64,000 nucleotides of DNA, from positions 744,001 to 808,000 of the forward strand of contig CP004371.1 in the NCBI GenBank assembly GCA_000597885.1, read 5' to 3'. A program made the translations under genes and the position numbers. Below the pieces are notes generated by a model. The model was not told the origin of the DNA. It did no database searches and was given only the letters and a program-made list of their open reading frames with translations. Source of the stretch: Flammeovirgaceae bacterium 311 (lineage in GTDB: Bacteria > Bacteroidota > Bacteroidia > Cytophagales > Cyclobacteriaceae). This document shows positions 46,993 to 55,341 of the stretch, in pieces. Position 1 is the first letter of the stretch. The number at the start of each line of letters is the position of its first letter.

Positions 46993-49900
46993 TTACCACC
47001 CTGGCACAAAGTTCACACCGAAGTTTAATCCGCCACCATTGCGCTGAAAGGCCTTTGCCAGGTATGGTTCAACAATAAGCTGACCGAATAGATTGATACG
47101 CAGGCCAATACCGGTAGAGAACACAGGCACCCGCTCAGGGATCCGTACCAGCCCCTGATTTGGCCGTTGCTGCGCCTCCTGGGCCAGGTTCTCCCTGTTA
47201 AAATTTATGCCATTGAAACTCGAATCCCATGCAAGGCCGCTGTCAAAGAAGAAGGCAAGCTCTGAAAACAGTATGCGTGATTTGATCAGTGAAATCTGCT
47301 CCGGACCGGTGAATGGCAGGCGAAGCTCTATGTTACCCACCAGCATCCGGCTACCGATCAGGTCGTTCACAGAAAGACCCTGCCCGGGAGCATCTGTCTG
47401 CTGATCGTAGACCATTGCGTCGTAACCGTGTACCAGACCTGGATAGCCTAAATACAGCGGGCCCACCAGGTTAAAGGTTTCAGAGTCGTTGCCATAGCGG
47501 GCATAGTGCAGCGCCCTGAACGAGAGGCTGAACGGCTTTAAGTAGAAATATCGGCGCAGGTCTACAGTAAGCGTCTGGTAATTAAGCCTGCCAAAGTAGG
47601 TTTGAGCACCAATCCTGAACCGGTGTCCCTGCAAAGGACCTACCACTCCGGAAAAGGAATTATCTCCAACATAGGCTGCTTCCAGCTGTTGCAGCGGAAA
47701 ACCATCAGGTGCATCTCCTTTTTCCCGGTCCTGCGCTACAGCCCTGGGGTTGATAGTCCCATTATTTTCATTGTAGAGATAGTAGGTATTAAACTCATCA
47801 TTCCGGTAAGAGTAATAAGCCAGGGCCCCGCCTATCTCAAACCTTCGGGTACTGGAGAAGGGAAAGTAGGCAAAGGCAGATAATTTCTCCTCAAAGATCC
47901 TTATAAGATTTAGCTGCTGCACATATACAGTTGTATCTACCCCGCCTACTGTTTCCCGATCCGTAAATGCCTCCATATAACCTGTTCTGTATGGAATATG
48001 CGATACGGAACCACCCCAGTGCAGGCGCCGCTTCTGATTCAAATAAGCAAATTGTCCGCCAAAATCATGGATCTCGCCATTAATCGATAGGGCACCAAAC
48101 AGCTGATTGTTTCCCAGAATATCGCTGAAGATACCAGCAACACCTCCTGCTATTCCTGTACCAAACTGGCTGGCAGAAACGCCCATACCTGTATTTCCTA
48201 CATGATCCAGTTTGAACTTAGGTCTGTAGGGACGTTCTTCTATGGCCTCAGCTGGAATGTAGCCGAAGCGTTGCGGCATGGCAAGGTTGCTGCTCACAAT
48301 TACCGGGCCCACCGGGCTAAAGGGAGGTAGCGTAGCAGCCGTGAAGTCTACATCATCGGGTGCAACAGCTTCGGTACTAAAATCTGAAGGCTTTGCCTTA
48401 TATACGGCATAGGTGTTATTCGAAAAATAGGAATAAACCACCTCCCCTGTTCCGGAACTTACACTTAATGCAGGTGAGTATTCGGTAATGCCGCTGATCC
48501 CCGTCATGTATTCTGTTAGCTGTGCTATTTCCCCTGATTCAAAATTAAAGGAATACATGTTGCGGAAGCCATCGCGGTTAGACAGGAAGTAAACCGAGCG
48601 TGCATCCGGTGTCAGTACTGGATTAAGGTTATTGGCCCCCCTGAAGAAATCCAGTACCTGCAGCTCGCCGTTTTCCATGTTTAGGATGGTGAGGTTGTAG
48701 GTATTACGGCCGTTAAACCCTCCTGCTTCCCAGGCAAGCCTGTCGGAAGTAAAAATAATGGTGCGGCCATCGGGGGCGAAGCTGGGCTGCAGATCAGAAT
48801 ACACATCATTGGTTAACTGCCGCACTTCTTTGGTCTCCAGGTTGTACAGATACAGGTCGCTTTGCCCGTTCACCAGCCCAGTAACCACTACCGAGCGGCC
48901 ATCGGGCGACCAGCTTGGATTGCTGAAGGCTGGTACACCGGGAATAAAATGTTCCTGCAGCGTTCTGCCCCTGTTTGCATCTACGACAATCAGATTGTTC
49001 CTGCCCTTACTAAAAGCCACAAATGCAAAGCGGCGGCTGTCTGGCGCCCATGCGCCGGCAGATTCTACATAGCTGAAGGCATCGATATGGCTGTTACGGG
49101 CAGTACTGGAAACTTTGCGAATCACTTTACCGCTTTGTGCATCAGCCAGGAAGAGATCAACCGTAAACACGCCAATTTCTGAAAGGAACATCACATAGCG
49201 CCCATTGGGGCTGATGGCCGGGCTGATGTTCATATCTCCGGCATTTTCTTTACTCAATAAAAGCTTACCCGCACGACCTTTTGTGGTATCGGGCAGTATT
49301 TTAGCATAGTGTTGTTCTATAGAACTCTTCCACATGCCGGAAAGAGACACTGTGTTTACCTTCAATACTGTATCTATGGCTGCATCCAAACCATAGCGGG
49401 CAGTATTCAGGTACAGCGGCAAAACAACTTTATCGCCCCACACACCTGTTACAAAAGCCCAGAAAGCCTGGCCATAGCGGTAGGGAAAATATTTTGGATT
49501 TGAATTAAGATCTTTGATAGAAGGAATGTCTTTGTTCAGGTAAGCGTCACGCATCCACATGGCGGTGTGAGCATCTACCCTTCCCAGCGACATATATTCA
49601 GCCATTCCCTCTACCATCCAAAGGGGCAGGTTACGGATGTTGTTCAGCGATAAGGAAGAATCGCGGCTGTCGCGCAGCAGGTTATACTGAAAAGCGTGCA
49701 CCAGCTCGTGGCCCAGCACATGGTCTGTCTGGGCATTGCTTTCAAAGGCGGGCATCACCACCCTGTTTTTCAGGCCCTCGGTTACACCACCGGTACCCAC
49801 TCCAATGCTACCGCTTATAGCTGTGGTTTGCTGAAAATCCGCATGGTTCTGGTAAAAGATGAGCGGATTCTTATACCTGATGGTATCACCAAGAACCTCC

Positions 49901-50139
49901 TGGTGCATCTGATACCATTTTTCACTTGCCAGTAAAAGTGAATTTACAGCAGAATCACTGCCAAAATAATGGTATAGTTCAAAATGAGGGCTTTCCGCCA
50001 CTTTGAAATCAAAGGACCTGTAGCTTACTTTATTTCGGCCAAAATATTGCGCATCCGCCTGAATTGTTGGTGATAAAAAGGCCACCAACAATAGAAACAG
50101 GGCCACTGCAAAGTGTCTATGTTTTTGGGTAGCTGTCAT
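46993..50139 (-). CDS. Peptidase-MA / TolB-propeller / outer-membrane-barrel fusion protein
   Basis: The 1048-residue exported protein starts with a signal peptide (FAVALFLLLVAFLSPTIQADAQ). Residues about 40-270 are a gluzincin-like peptidase-MA domain, with zinc site HELVHAFQ near residue 143 and a downstream Glu in WMVEGMAEYMSLG. Residues about 290-600 are PD40/TolB-type propeller blades (ISPNGRYVMFLS, WSPDGRSVVVTG, FAPDGRTIIFTSDRL). Residues about 630-1048 resemble an Omp85/surface-antigen beta barrel, with GGVAGIFSDILGNNQLFG and a C-terminal NFGVNFVPGW. This would be an outer-membrane protein with periplasmic propeller and metallopeptidase. It is monocistronic; substrate and role are unknown. 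Confidence 0.87.
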   Translation of the reverse strand: MTATQKHRHFAVALFLLLVAFLSPTIQADAQYFGRNKVSYRSFDFKVAESPHFELYHYFGSDSAVNSLLLASEKWYQMHQEVLGDTIRYKNPLIFYQNHADFQQTTAISGSIGVGTGGVTEGLKNRVVMPAFESNAQTDHVLGHELVHAFQYNLLRDSRDSSLSLNNIRNLPLWMVEGMAEYMSLGRVDAHTAMWMRDAYLNKDIPSIKDLNSNPKYFPYRYGQAFWAFVTGVWGDKVVLPLYLNTARYGLDAAIDTVLKVNTVSLSGMWKSSIEQHYAKILPDTTKGRAGKLLLSKENAGDMNISPAISPNGRYVMFLSEIGVFTVDLFLADAQSGKVIRKVSSTARNSHIDAFSYVESAGAWAPDSRRFAFVAFSKGRNNLIVVDANRGRTLQEHFIPGVPAFSNPSWSPDGRSVVVTGLVNGQSDLYLYNLETKEVRQLTNDVYSDLQPSFAPDGRTIIFTSDRLAWEAGGFNGRNTYNLTILNMENGELQVLDFFRGANNLNPVLTPDARSVYFLSNRDGFRNMYSFNFESGEIAQLTEYMTGISGITEYSPALSVSSGTGEVVYSYFSNNTYAVYKAKPSDFSTEAVAPDDVDFTAATLPPFSPVGPVIVSSNLAMPQRFGYIPAEAIEERPYRPKFKLDHVGNTGMGVSASQFGTGIAGGVAGIFSDILGNNQLFGALSINGEIHDFGGQFAYLNQKRRLHWGGSVSHIPYRTGYMEAFTDRETVGGVDTTVYVQQLNLIRIFEEKLSAFAYFPFSSTRRFEIGGALAYYSYRNDEFNTYYLYNENNGTINPRAVAQDREKGDAPDGFPLQQLEAAYVGDNSFSGVVGPLQGHRFRIGAQTYFGRLNYQTLTVDLRRYFYLKPFSLSFRALHYARYGNDSETFNLVGPLYLGYPGLVHGYDAMVYDQQTDAPGQGLSVNDLIGSRMLVGNIELRLPFTGPEQISLIKSRILFSELAFFFDSGLAWDSSFNGINFNRENLAQEAQQRPNQGLVRIPERVPVFSTGIGLRINLFGQLIVEPYLAKAFQRNGGGLNFGVNFVPGW

Positions 50140-50219
50140 TTAAAAAAGATTAATAGTGTTGTTATAACGCAGGGATACCCATTAATCTGACATACACCAC
50201 CTAAATTTTTTACACAAAA

Positions 50220-50247
50220 AAGGGTGAAAACCTAAATCTTCACCCTT
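50220..50247 (-). terminator. Terminator of the Hsp20 gene
   Basis: AAGGGTGAA / TTCACCCTT (9 bp, ten-base loop), then TTTTTT reading the minus strand. Confidence 0.85.
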
Positions 50248-50265
50248 CATGTTATAATTCAATTA

Positions 50266-50721
50266 CTAAACTACACTGATGTTGCGTGGGGCTTTTGGTT
50301 TTGCCTCTTCACGTTTTGCAAGTTGTAAACGCAGAATACCATCTGTATAAGTGGCAGATATTTTCTCCTCGTCTATTACACCTTTTGGAAAAGTAAAGCT
50401 GCGGCTGAAAGAATAGCTGTTGAATTCCTTCAGTAAATACCTGGATTGTCCGTCAGCAGACTCCTCCTGCTGTTTTTGCTCTTGCTTATAAGAAACTGTG
50501 AGTATTTCATTTTCCAGCTCTACATTGAATTGCTCTTTGTTAAGTCCGGGTGCAAGCAGTTCTACGATATAGGCTTCTTCATTTACCAATACATTTACCG
50601 CTGGTAATTTTGCTGTATTCTTCAAAGCATGAGCAGGAGTGTTGTTAATATCTCTCATCCAGAGGCTGTCAAAGAACCTTGGTGCAACATCAAATCCAGT
50701 TGTACGTTTTTGTATGTTCAT
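50266..50721 (-). CDS. Hsp20/alpha-crystallin small heat-shock protein
   Basis: The 151-residue protein has a short N-terminal arm, then the alpha-crystallin domain (PAVNVLVNEEAYIVELLAPGL, ILTVSYKQE, FSRSFTFPKGV) and a GILRLQLAK strand. It ends with an AKPKAPRNISVV tail containing the I-x-V-type anchor that links oligomers. It is an ATP-independent holdase that binds unfolding proteins under heat or other stress. A second, more divergent Hsp20 protein is encoded at 58510-58920. Confidence 0.95.
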   Translation of the reverse strand: MNIQKRTTGFDVAPRFFDSLWMRDINNTPAHALKNTAKLPAVNVLVNEEAYIVELLAPGLNKEQFNVELENEILTVSYKQEQKQQEESADGQSRYLLKEFNSYSFSRSFTFPKGVIDEEKISATYTDGILRLQLAKREEAKPKAPRNISVV

Positions 50722-50951
50722 GGCTAATATGATTTTTTTGTTGTTTTACTCATCCATAATCAAGCCTTGTACCAGATTAAATTTTTAGGAAATGAAAGTC
50801 AAAATGTCATTCTTTTAGTTTAAAGTAAGGCTATTTCAGGCAATACTATGCCGAAAAGTCAGATCAGAGGAACTTTTTACAGAAATTTGAACCAGCTAGC
50901 TAACCAAATCCCTCGCTTAATCTTTATAGTTAGCAGTGGGAAGTTTCAGCA

Positions 50952-52154
50952 ATGCATTTTAGGAAAACAATAATCATGATAATAATAGCAGGATTAGTCT
51001 TGGTGGTGTTTGTTTTGCCAAACACCATCAACTTCAGGGAACGTAATGCCTTTTCTGATTCTAAACGGATAGAGTGGGCCATGGAGCATTACCCCATCAG
51101 CTCCATCTCAGACAGCGTTGTAATAGAAGCCGGGCCCTGGTATGATCGTGGATCTACCCATTATATCTTCTTTGGCGAAAAGTACAGAGACCTGTGGCAA
51201 ACTCCGGTACAGGTTGCCGTACTTAAATGGGATAGTACCAAGGGGGGCCTGGAACCTGTTTCAATAGGCGGTAGCCAGCAAACTATTGGCCTGGATGTGG
51301 AAGATAAGGAAGGCAGAGAATGGGCACTGCGAGGAGTTAATAAGGATCAGTCAAAGGCCCTGCCCGGTGTTTTAAGACCAACGATAATGCGCTTTATGTT
51401 TCGGGATCAGGGCGCAGCACTGAATCCATACGGCGCATTAGTGGTACCGGTACTTGCAGAAGCCATTAATATACTGCATACAAATCCTGAAATTGTGTTC
51501 GTGCCTTATGATGAACGTAAGGGGGAATACAATGAACGAATGGCTGGCAGACTGGCCCTGCTGGAGGAGGATGCCGATGGTAGCTGGGAGGGTGCAGAAA
51601 TTTTTGGAAAACCTGATGAAATTGAAGATACAGAGGATATGCTTGAAGCGGTTGCAGAAAAAGGCTATGCAGTAGATACACTTTTATATGCCCGCAGCCG
51701 CCTGTTTGATATCCTGATCAGCGACTGGGACCGGCACGAAGGACAATGGAACTGGGCCCTGGTGGAAGAAGAAGACCAAAAAATATTCAAACCCCTGCCC
51801 AGAGACAGGGATATGGCATTTTACCATTTTGATGAGGGCCTCTTCAGCCATATTACCCTCCTGTTCAATAATAAGTTTCAGTCTTTCCATCCGGATTATG
51901 AAAACGTAAAAGGACTAACCAAACAATCTATTAAGCTGGACAGGAGTATCTTAAAATCGGTTGACCTGCCGGAGATGTTAAACATTGCCACAGAAATTCA
52001 GGAGCAATTAACAGATGCGGTAATACAGCGGGCTTTTAAGCAGTATCCGCCGGAAATTTATCAAAAGGTAGGAAAAGAACATGAGCAGATCCTGAAATCA
52101 AGGCTTGAAAAGTTACCGGAAGCAGCCAAAAAGTTCTGGGAAATTGTTCATTAA
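50952..52154 (+). CDS. Membrane-anchored protein with kinase-like DWDRH/PRDRD motifs
   Basis: The 400 residues begin with one transmembrane helix (IIMIIIAGLVLVVFVLP), and the rest would lie in the periplasm. Three blocks stand out: GGSQQTIGLDVEDKEGREWALRGVNKD (about residues 107-134), with a possible nucleotide-binding lysine; an RSRLFDILISDWDRHEGQW block with Asp258/Asp260/His262; and KPLPRDRDMAF at about 281-290. The spacing resembles atypical kinases such as HipA, CotH and FAM20C (catalytic DRH, then metal-binding Asp). I recall the same blocks inside large Bacteroidota outer-membrane proteins with a BamA-type barrel; here they stand alone. Kinase activity is inference. Confidence 0.72.
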   Translation: MHFRKTIIMIIIAGLVLVVFVLPNTINFRERNAFSDSKRIEWAMEHYPISSISDSVVIEAGPWYDRGSTHYIFFGEKYRDLWQTPVQVAVLKWDSTKGGLEPVSIGGSQQTIGLDVEDKEGREWALRGVNKDQSKALPGVLRPTIMRFMFRDQGAALNPYGALVVPVLAEAINILHTNPEIVFVPYDERKGEYNERMAGRLALLEEDADGSWEGAEIFGKPDEIEDTEDMLEAVAEKGYAVDTLLYARSRLFDILISDWDRHEGQWNWALVEEEDQKIFKPLPRDRDMAFYHFDEGLFSHITLLFNNKFQSFHPDYENVKGLTKQSIKLDRSILKSVDLPEMLNIATEIQEQLTDAVIQRAFKQYPPEIYQKVGKEHEQILKSRLEKLPEAAKKFWEIVH

Positions 52155-52524
52155 TAGTACCAGAAGCTATCACAGAAACAGGTTCCTTAATCTTCGGCAA
52201 GGTCTTTAGTGTGTTAGGGGCTGCTTTTTACGGAACTGTCTGATTTGCTATAGCATGTAGAACTTCCTACACTATTGCTAAGCTGATATACCGTAAAAGA
52301 TAGAGTCTTCAAGGGATAGCTTCAGCTCCTGAAAACATCGTGCTAAACCTAATCAGCACCAAAGCATGAAGTGCCGACAAGAATAGAAAACATGAACAGC
52401 CGGGACCAGCATCAGGTGGCAGTACGGACTGATTTTGAGCAAAAGTAATAAATCAGTAAGTTTTAAAGATTCTGGTGCTGTACTCTATACGTTAAAAACC
52501 TTAAATTGCCGAAAACTTAGGTTT

Positions 52525-52752
52525 ATGAAACGATTAGTGGGAGTAGTTTTATTGATTGCTGGTTTGGTAGCCTCCTTTATTACAGGCTTAGATGCCTACG
52601 ATAATACCGAAAGCCTAAAAATATTTGGTAAGCAAATTACTGTGAGCCAGGCCGACTGGACACCTGTGATCATCAGCGGAGCAGTAGCACTTTTTGGTCT
52701 GCTGATTCTGATGTCGGGAGGATCCGGGAAAAGAAGCAAGGCCCGCAGATAA
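52525..52752 (+). CDS. Small two-helix inner-membrane protein
   Basis: From the ATG at 52525 the protein has 75 residues: a first transmembrane helix (LVGVVLLIAGLVASFITGL), a short polar loop (DAYDNTESLKIFGKQI), a second helix (WTPVIISGAVALFGLLILM) and a basic tail (GGSGKRSKARR). An in-frame TTG lies 30 codons upstream but would place a polar region before the helix; the ATG is favoured. The layout resembles small DUF3185-like membrane proteins seen in many bacteria. Function unknown. Confidence 0.7.
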   Translation: MKRLVGVVLLIAGLVASFITGLDAYDNTESLKIFGKQITVSQADWTPVIISGAVALFGLLILMSGGSGKRSKARR

Positions 52753-52793
52753 TTAAACGCAAGGCGGCAATCAGCAGCAGGAGAAATACAGAA

Positions 52794-52817
52794 CGCTACA
52801 GCCTCAGAGCTGTAGCG
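52794..52817. terminator. Terminator between the small membrane protein and MBL genes
   Basis: CGCTACAGC, six bases, GCTGTAGCG (9 bp). It overlaps the end of the minus-strand MBL gene, whose stop codon sits in the loop, and has TTT on the plus side. Confidence 0.7.
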
Positions 52818-53535
52818 TTTCTCCATCCTGTAACACCTTAATGCTAAGCTCCTGCTGCCTGTCGAGCACCTCTACTCCGGCATGGGTAAGCCGCATACTT
52901 TTTGGCGTAAGCTCACTCAAATGCTGCCTTAGTACCGCCCAGCTGAGATGACCGGGGTTATCACCTTCCCAAAAATTACACTCACAAATAAACAGATCTG
53001 CTCCGGCACTTATCGGGATTAGATTTTCGTGCCAGGTGGTATCTCCTGAAAAGGCAAGCACCTTCTCTCCTGCCCTGATGCGCACCCCGTGCGGTAAACT
53101 TTCTGCAGCATGTGTTACCTCCCAGGCCTGTATCTCCAGATCCAGCAGCTCCTGGGCACCCTCACCAAAGGTACGGTATTCAATGGGAAACGCTTCGAAT
53201 ACATCTTCTGTGCCAGGGTACAGGAGTGGCAGGAGTTTTTCCAGCTTTTCCTTCAGGCCTGGCGGACTGATCAATATGAGTGGCTTTTTACGCTTGTAGC
53301 GTTTAGCTGCTTCCAGCAAGAGGTAAGGCAGGCCTCCATAATGGTCGCCATGGAAATGTGTAATGATTACAGCATCCAGTTCTGCTCCGGAAATCTGGTG
53401 CTGATGCAAAGCCGGCACAATGGTAGCACCGCAATCGAGCAGATACTGATGTTTATGCGTCTTGAAAAAAAATGAGGTCTGTAACCTACCCCCGCTGCCA
53501 AATGCATCGCCGCAGCCTAAAACAGTAATTTCCAT
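52804..53535 (-). CDS. Metallo-beta-lactamase-fold hydrolase (RNase Z-like)
   Basis: At 243 residues it is one MBL domain with the metal motif THFHGDHYGGLP, N-terminal GCGDAFGSGGRLQTS, and a later FSGDTTWHENL and LTHAGVE that give the remaining ligands. The layout fits the RNase Z/ElaC-like branch used for tRNA 3'-end or small-molecule hydrolysis. It lacks the long flexible arm of true RNase Z, so tRNA processing is uncertain. Only 36 bases separate it from the divergent nfi gene. Confidence 0.88.
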   Translation of the reverse strand: MEITVLGCGDAFGSGGRLQTSFFFKTHKHQYLLDCGATIVPALHQHQISGAELDAVIITHFHGDHYGGLPYLLLEAAKRYKRKKPLILISPPGLKEKLEKLLPLLYPGTEDVFEAFPIEYRTFGEGAQELLDLEIQAWEVTHAAESLPHGVRIRAGEKVLAFSGDTTWHENLIPISAGADLFICECNFWEGDNPGHLSWAVLRQHLSELTPKSMRLTHAGVEVLDRQQELSIKVLQDGETLQL

Positions 53536-53555
53536 AACTTTTTAGGGTTGTTATC

Positions 53556-53573
53556 AATTACTTTTTAAGCTAT
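53556..53573 (+). repeat. 18-base repeat at the endonuclease V start codon (copy 1)
   Basis: AATTACTTTTTAAGCTAT is identical to 61939-61956. Here its last two bases are the first two of the nfi ATG. It may be a promoter or 5'-UTR element shared by both genes. Confidence 0.45.
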
Positions 53574-54276
53574 GGCATATTCTGTAAAAAACCAATACCA
53601 GCATCCCGCTTCTGCCGAAGAAGCCCTTAAACTTCAGCAAAGCCTCCGCCAGCAAATTAACCTGGCGCCCATGGATACTGCAGTAAACTACCTGGGTGGA
53701 GCAGATATCTCCTTTAACCTGTATGAAGATGAAGTATATGCAGGGATCATCATTCTGAAACTGCCAGACCTTGAGCCGGTGTTGCATGCCGTAGCAAAGG
53801 GCACAGCAGGTTTTCCTTACATTCCGGGTTTTTTATCCTTCAGGGAAATACCCTCCCTGCTAAGGGTTTGGGAGCTTTTACCGCAAAAGCCAGATGCACT
53901 GGTAGTAGATGGCCATGGCATTGCCCACCCGCGCAGAATGGGGATTGCTACCCATCTGGGGCTGGTAACCGGCTGCCCCACCCTGGGCTGTGCTAAGAAA
54001 AAGCTGACAGGCACCTACCAGGAGCCTGAAACAGAAAAAGGCTCCACAACTCCGCTCATGCACAAGCAGGAGCAGATCGGCTATGCTTTCCGCAGCAAGA
54101 AAGGAACAAAACCAGTATTTGTTTCCCCTGGCAATTGCATGAGCATGGATGATGCCCTTGAAATCACCCTTAAAAGCCTGGGAAAATACAGGATACCCGA
54201 ACCTACCCGGCAGGCACACCTCCTGGTAAACCGTTTCAGGCGTGGTGAAGAAACAGAAGGTGTTAAGCTTTACTGA
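53572..54276 (+). CDS. nfi: Endonuclease V
   Basis: This 234-residue enzyme cleaves DNA next to deaminated bases, chiefly hypoxanthine (deoxyinosine), to start repair. Signatures visible: LGGADISF with the catalytic Asp, FLSFREIPSLLRVWELL, VVDGHGIAHPRRMGIATHLG with the second metal-binding Asp, and the KKLTG substrate-sensing loop. Length is close to the E. coli enzyme (223). The ATG lies on an 18-base sequence also found at the AI-2E-permease start. The 3' end overlaps the convergent cyclase-like gene by 14 bases. Confidence 0.95.
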   Translation: MAYSVKNQYQHPASAEEALKLQQSLRQQINLAPMDTAVNYLGGADISFNLYEDEVYAGIIILKLPDLEPVLHAVAKGTAGFPYIPGFLSFREIPSLLRVWELLPQKPDALVVDGHGIAHPRRMGIATHLGLVTGCPTLGCAKKKLTGTYQEPETEKGSTTPLMHKQEQIGYAFRSKKGTKPVFVSPGNCMSMDDALEITLKSLGKYRIPEPTRQAHLLVNRFRRGEETEGVKLY

Positions 54277-54886
54277 CGTTTACAGCTCTGGTAGTTTCAG
54301 AAGTCTCCAGGAGGGTATAATAGTAATTGATCGTACCTATTACAGGATATTCCTCGCTTCCTTTACGCCACTGCAGTGACTCCGGCCAGCTGGCTTCGCC
54401 TTCCGGTAATTCCTGACCATCAGCAAATTCTTCGGTAATGAGTATATAAGCATCGCTTTCGATACTGTTTTTAAGGAGATAATGAGCCTGTATAAGGGGC
54501 AAACCTACGGGCTTGAAGAAATTTGAGATGTTTATTTCAGCGATAGGGCCGTAATGGGCAATGAATTTAATATCTAACTGTTCTGCCGCTTCGCGGGCAG
54601 CCGCATCTTCTACCCGTGCAATAACTTTTATCAGGTACTTATGAAAGTGTATATAAGCTCTCAGGCAGTAGCGAACTAATTCATCAATGCTTAATTTTTT
54701 TCCTGTTATGTAGAAAAGTATAGCATCACCCTCAATTTCAGCTACCCTGAAATCATCATCAGCTACACGAATCAGTTCATTTAACAGCTCACATAGTATA
54801 CCAGTACTAAACTCCAGTTCTGTTTTACTAAACAGTTCTGTAAAGCCACTTATATCTGGTATTAATATGGTAGCACTTTTTTGCAT
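54263..54886 (-). CDS. Adenylate/guanylate-cyclase-like domain protein (DUF2652 type)
   Basis: The 207-residue protein resembles a class III cyclase catalytic fold: it begins ATILIPDISGFTEL (the cyclase-type D-x-x-G-F-T), continues with VAEIEGDAILFYI, and has an IAHYGPIAEI strand. It lacks the complete set of cyclase metal and purine residues. The DUF2652 family shows this pattern and is probably non-cyclising or regulatory. ATG at 54884-54886 (MQKSATILIPD) is chosen over the in-frame TTG three codons upstream. Confidence 0.75.
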   Translation of the reverse strand: MQKSATILIPDISGFTELFSKTELEFSTGILCELLNELIRVADDDFRVAEIEGDAILFYITGKKLSIDELVRYCLRAYIHFHKYLIKVIARVEDAAAREAAEQLDIKFIAHYGPIAEINISNFFKPVGLPLIQAHYLLKNSIESDAYILITEEFADGQELPEGEASWPESLQWRKGSEEYPVIGTINYYYTLLETSETTRAVNVSKA

Positions 54887-55341
54887 GTTGTTCAAAAGTT
54901 AGAAACCAAGCTTTCTCTCAAAGACATGAAGGGGGAAAAGTTGTCTTAGATACCCCTTCGGTCCTGCAGGTCAATCACTTCTTAATGATATATTTCTGCT
55001 TAGTGCCTGCTTTTTAAAATTAATATGTTTACGTTATATGCGGTGATTATGATGCATTGTCAAACAATAGCCCGGGCTGAAGCAAAGCCGTTGAGCAGCT
55101 GTAGGAGTTGCATGGCAATCCGCTATCTACCGCCAGTCATCGTTCGTTTACTTGCTGCTGCGTTCAAACGAATATACGCAAACAACTGGCATGTAAACTT
55201 ACAAATGGCCATATCAAGAACTTAAAAAGTAAATTATTGCTTCAGCATAAGCAACAGGCACTATATTTGAGCGTATAGAGAGAAAGACAGGCAGCCCGGG
55301 CTCATTGCAAGGCTGCCTGTTATGTATCAGGATTAATCAGA
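54887..55341. other. Intergenic region upstream of the penicillin-binding protein
   Basis: About 450 bases with no supported gene. It contains an imperfect GAAGGGG...CCCCTTC inverted repeat near 54928-54960 and the 10-bp hairpin at 55287-55320 listed separately. A 66-codon plus frame at 55025 has no support. Confidence 0.45.
55287..55320 (+). promoter_or_regulatory. 10-bp hairpin in the 5' leader of the class A PBP gene
   Basis: ACAGGCAGCC, fourteen bases, GGCTGCCTGT form a perfect 10-bp stem ending 21 bases before the ATG. It is not followed by a T-run, so it is not a standard terminator; it may control translation, mRNA stability or protein binding. Confidence 0.45.

Noticed and set aside
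55025-55225. A 66-codon plus-strand frame upstream of the PBP gene
   Set aside because: Composition is atypical and it has neither a ribosome signal nor family similarity.
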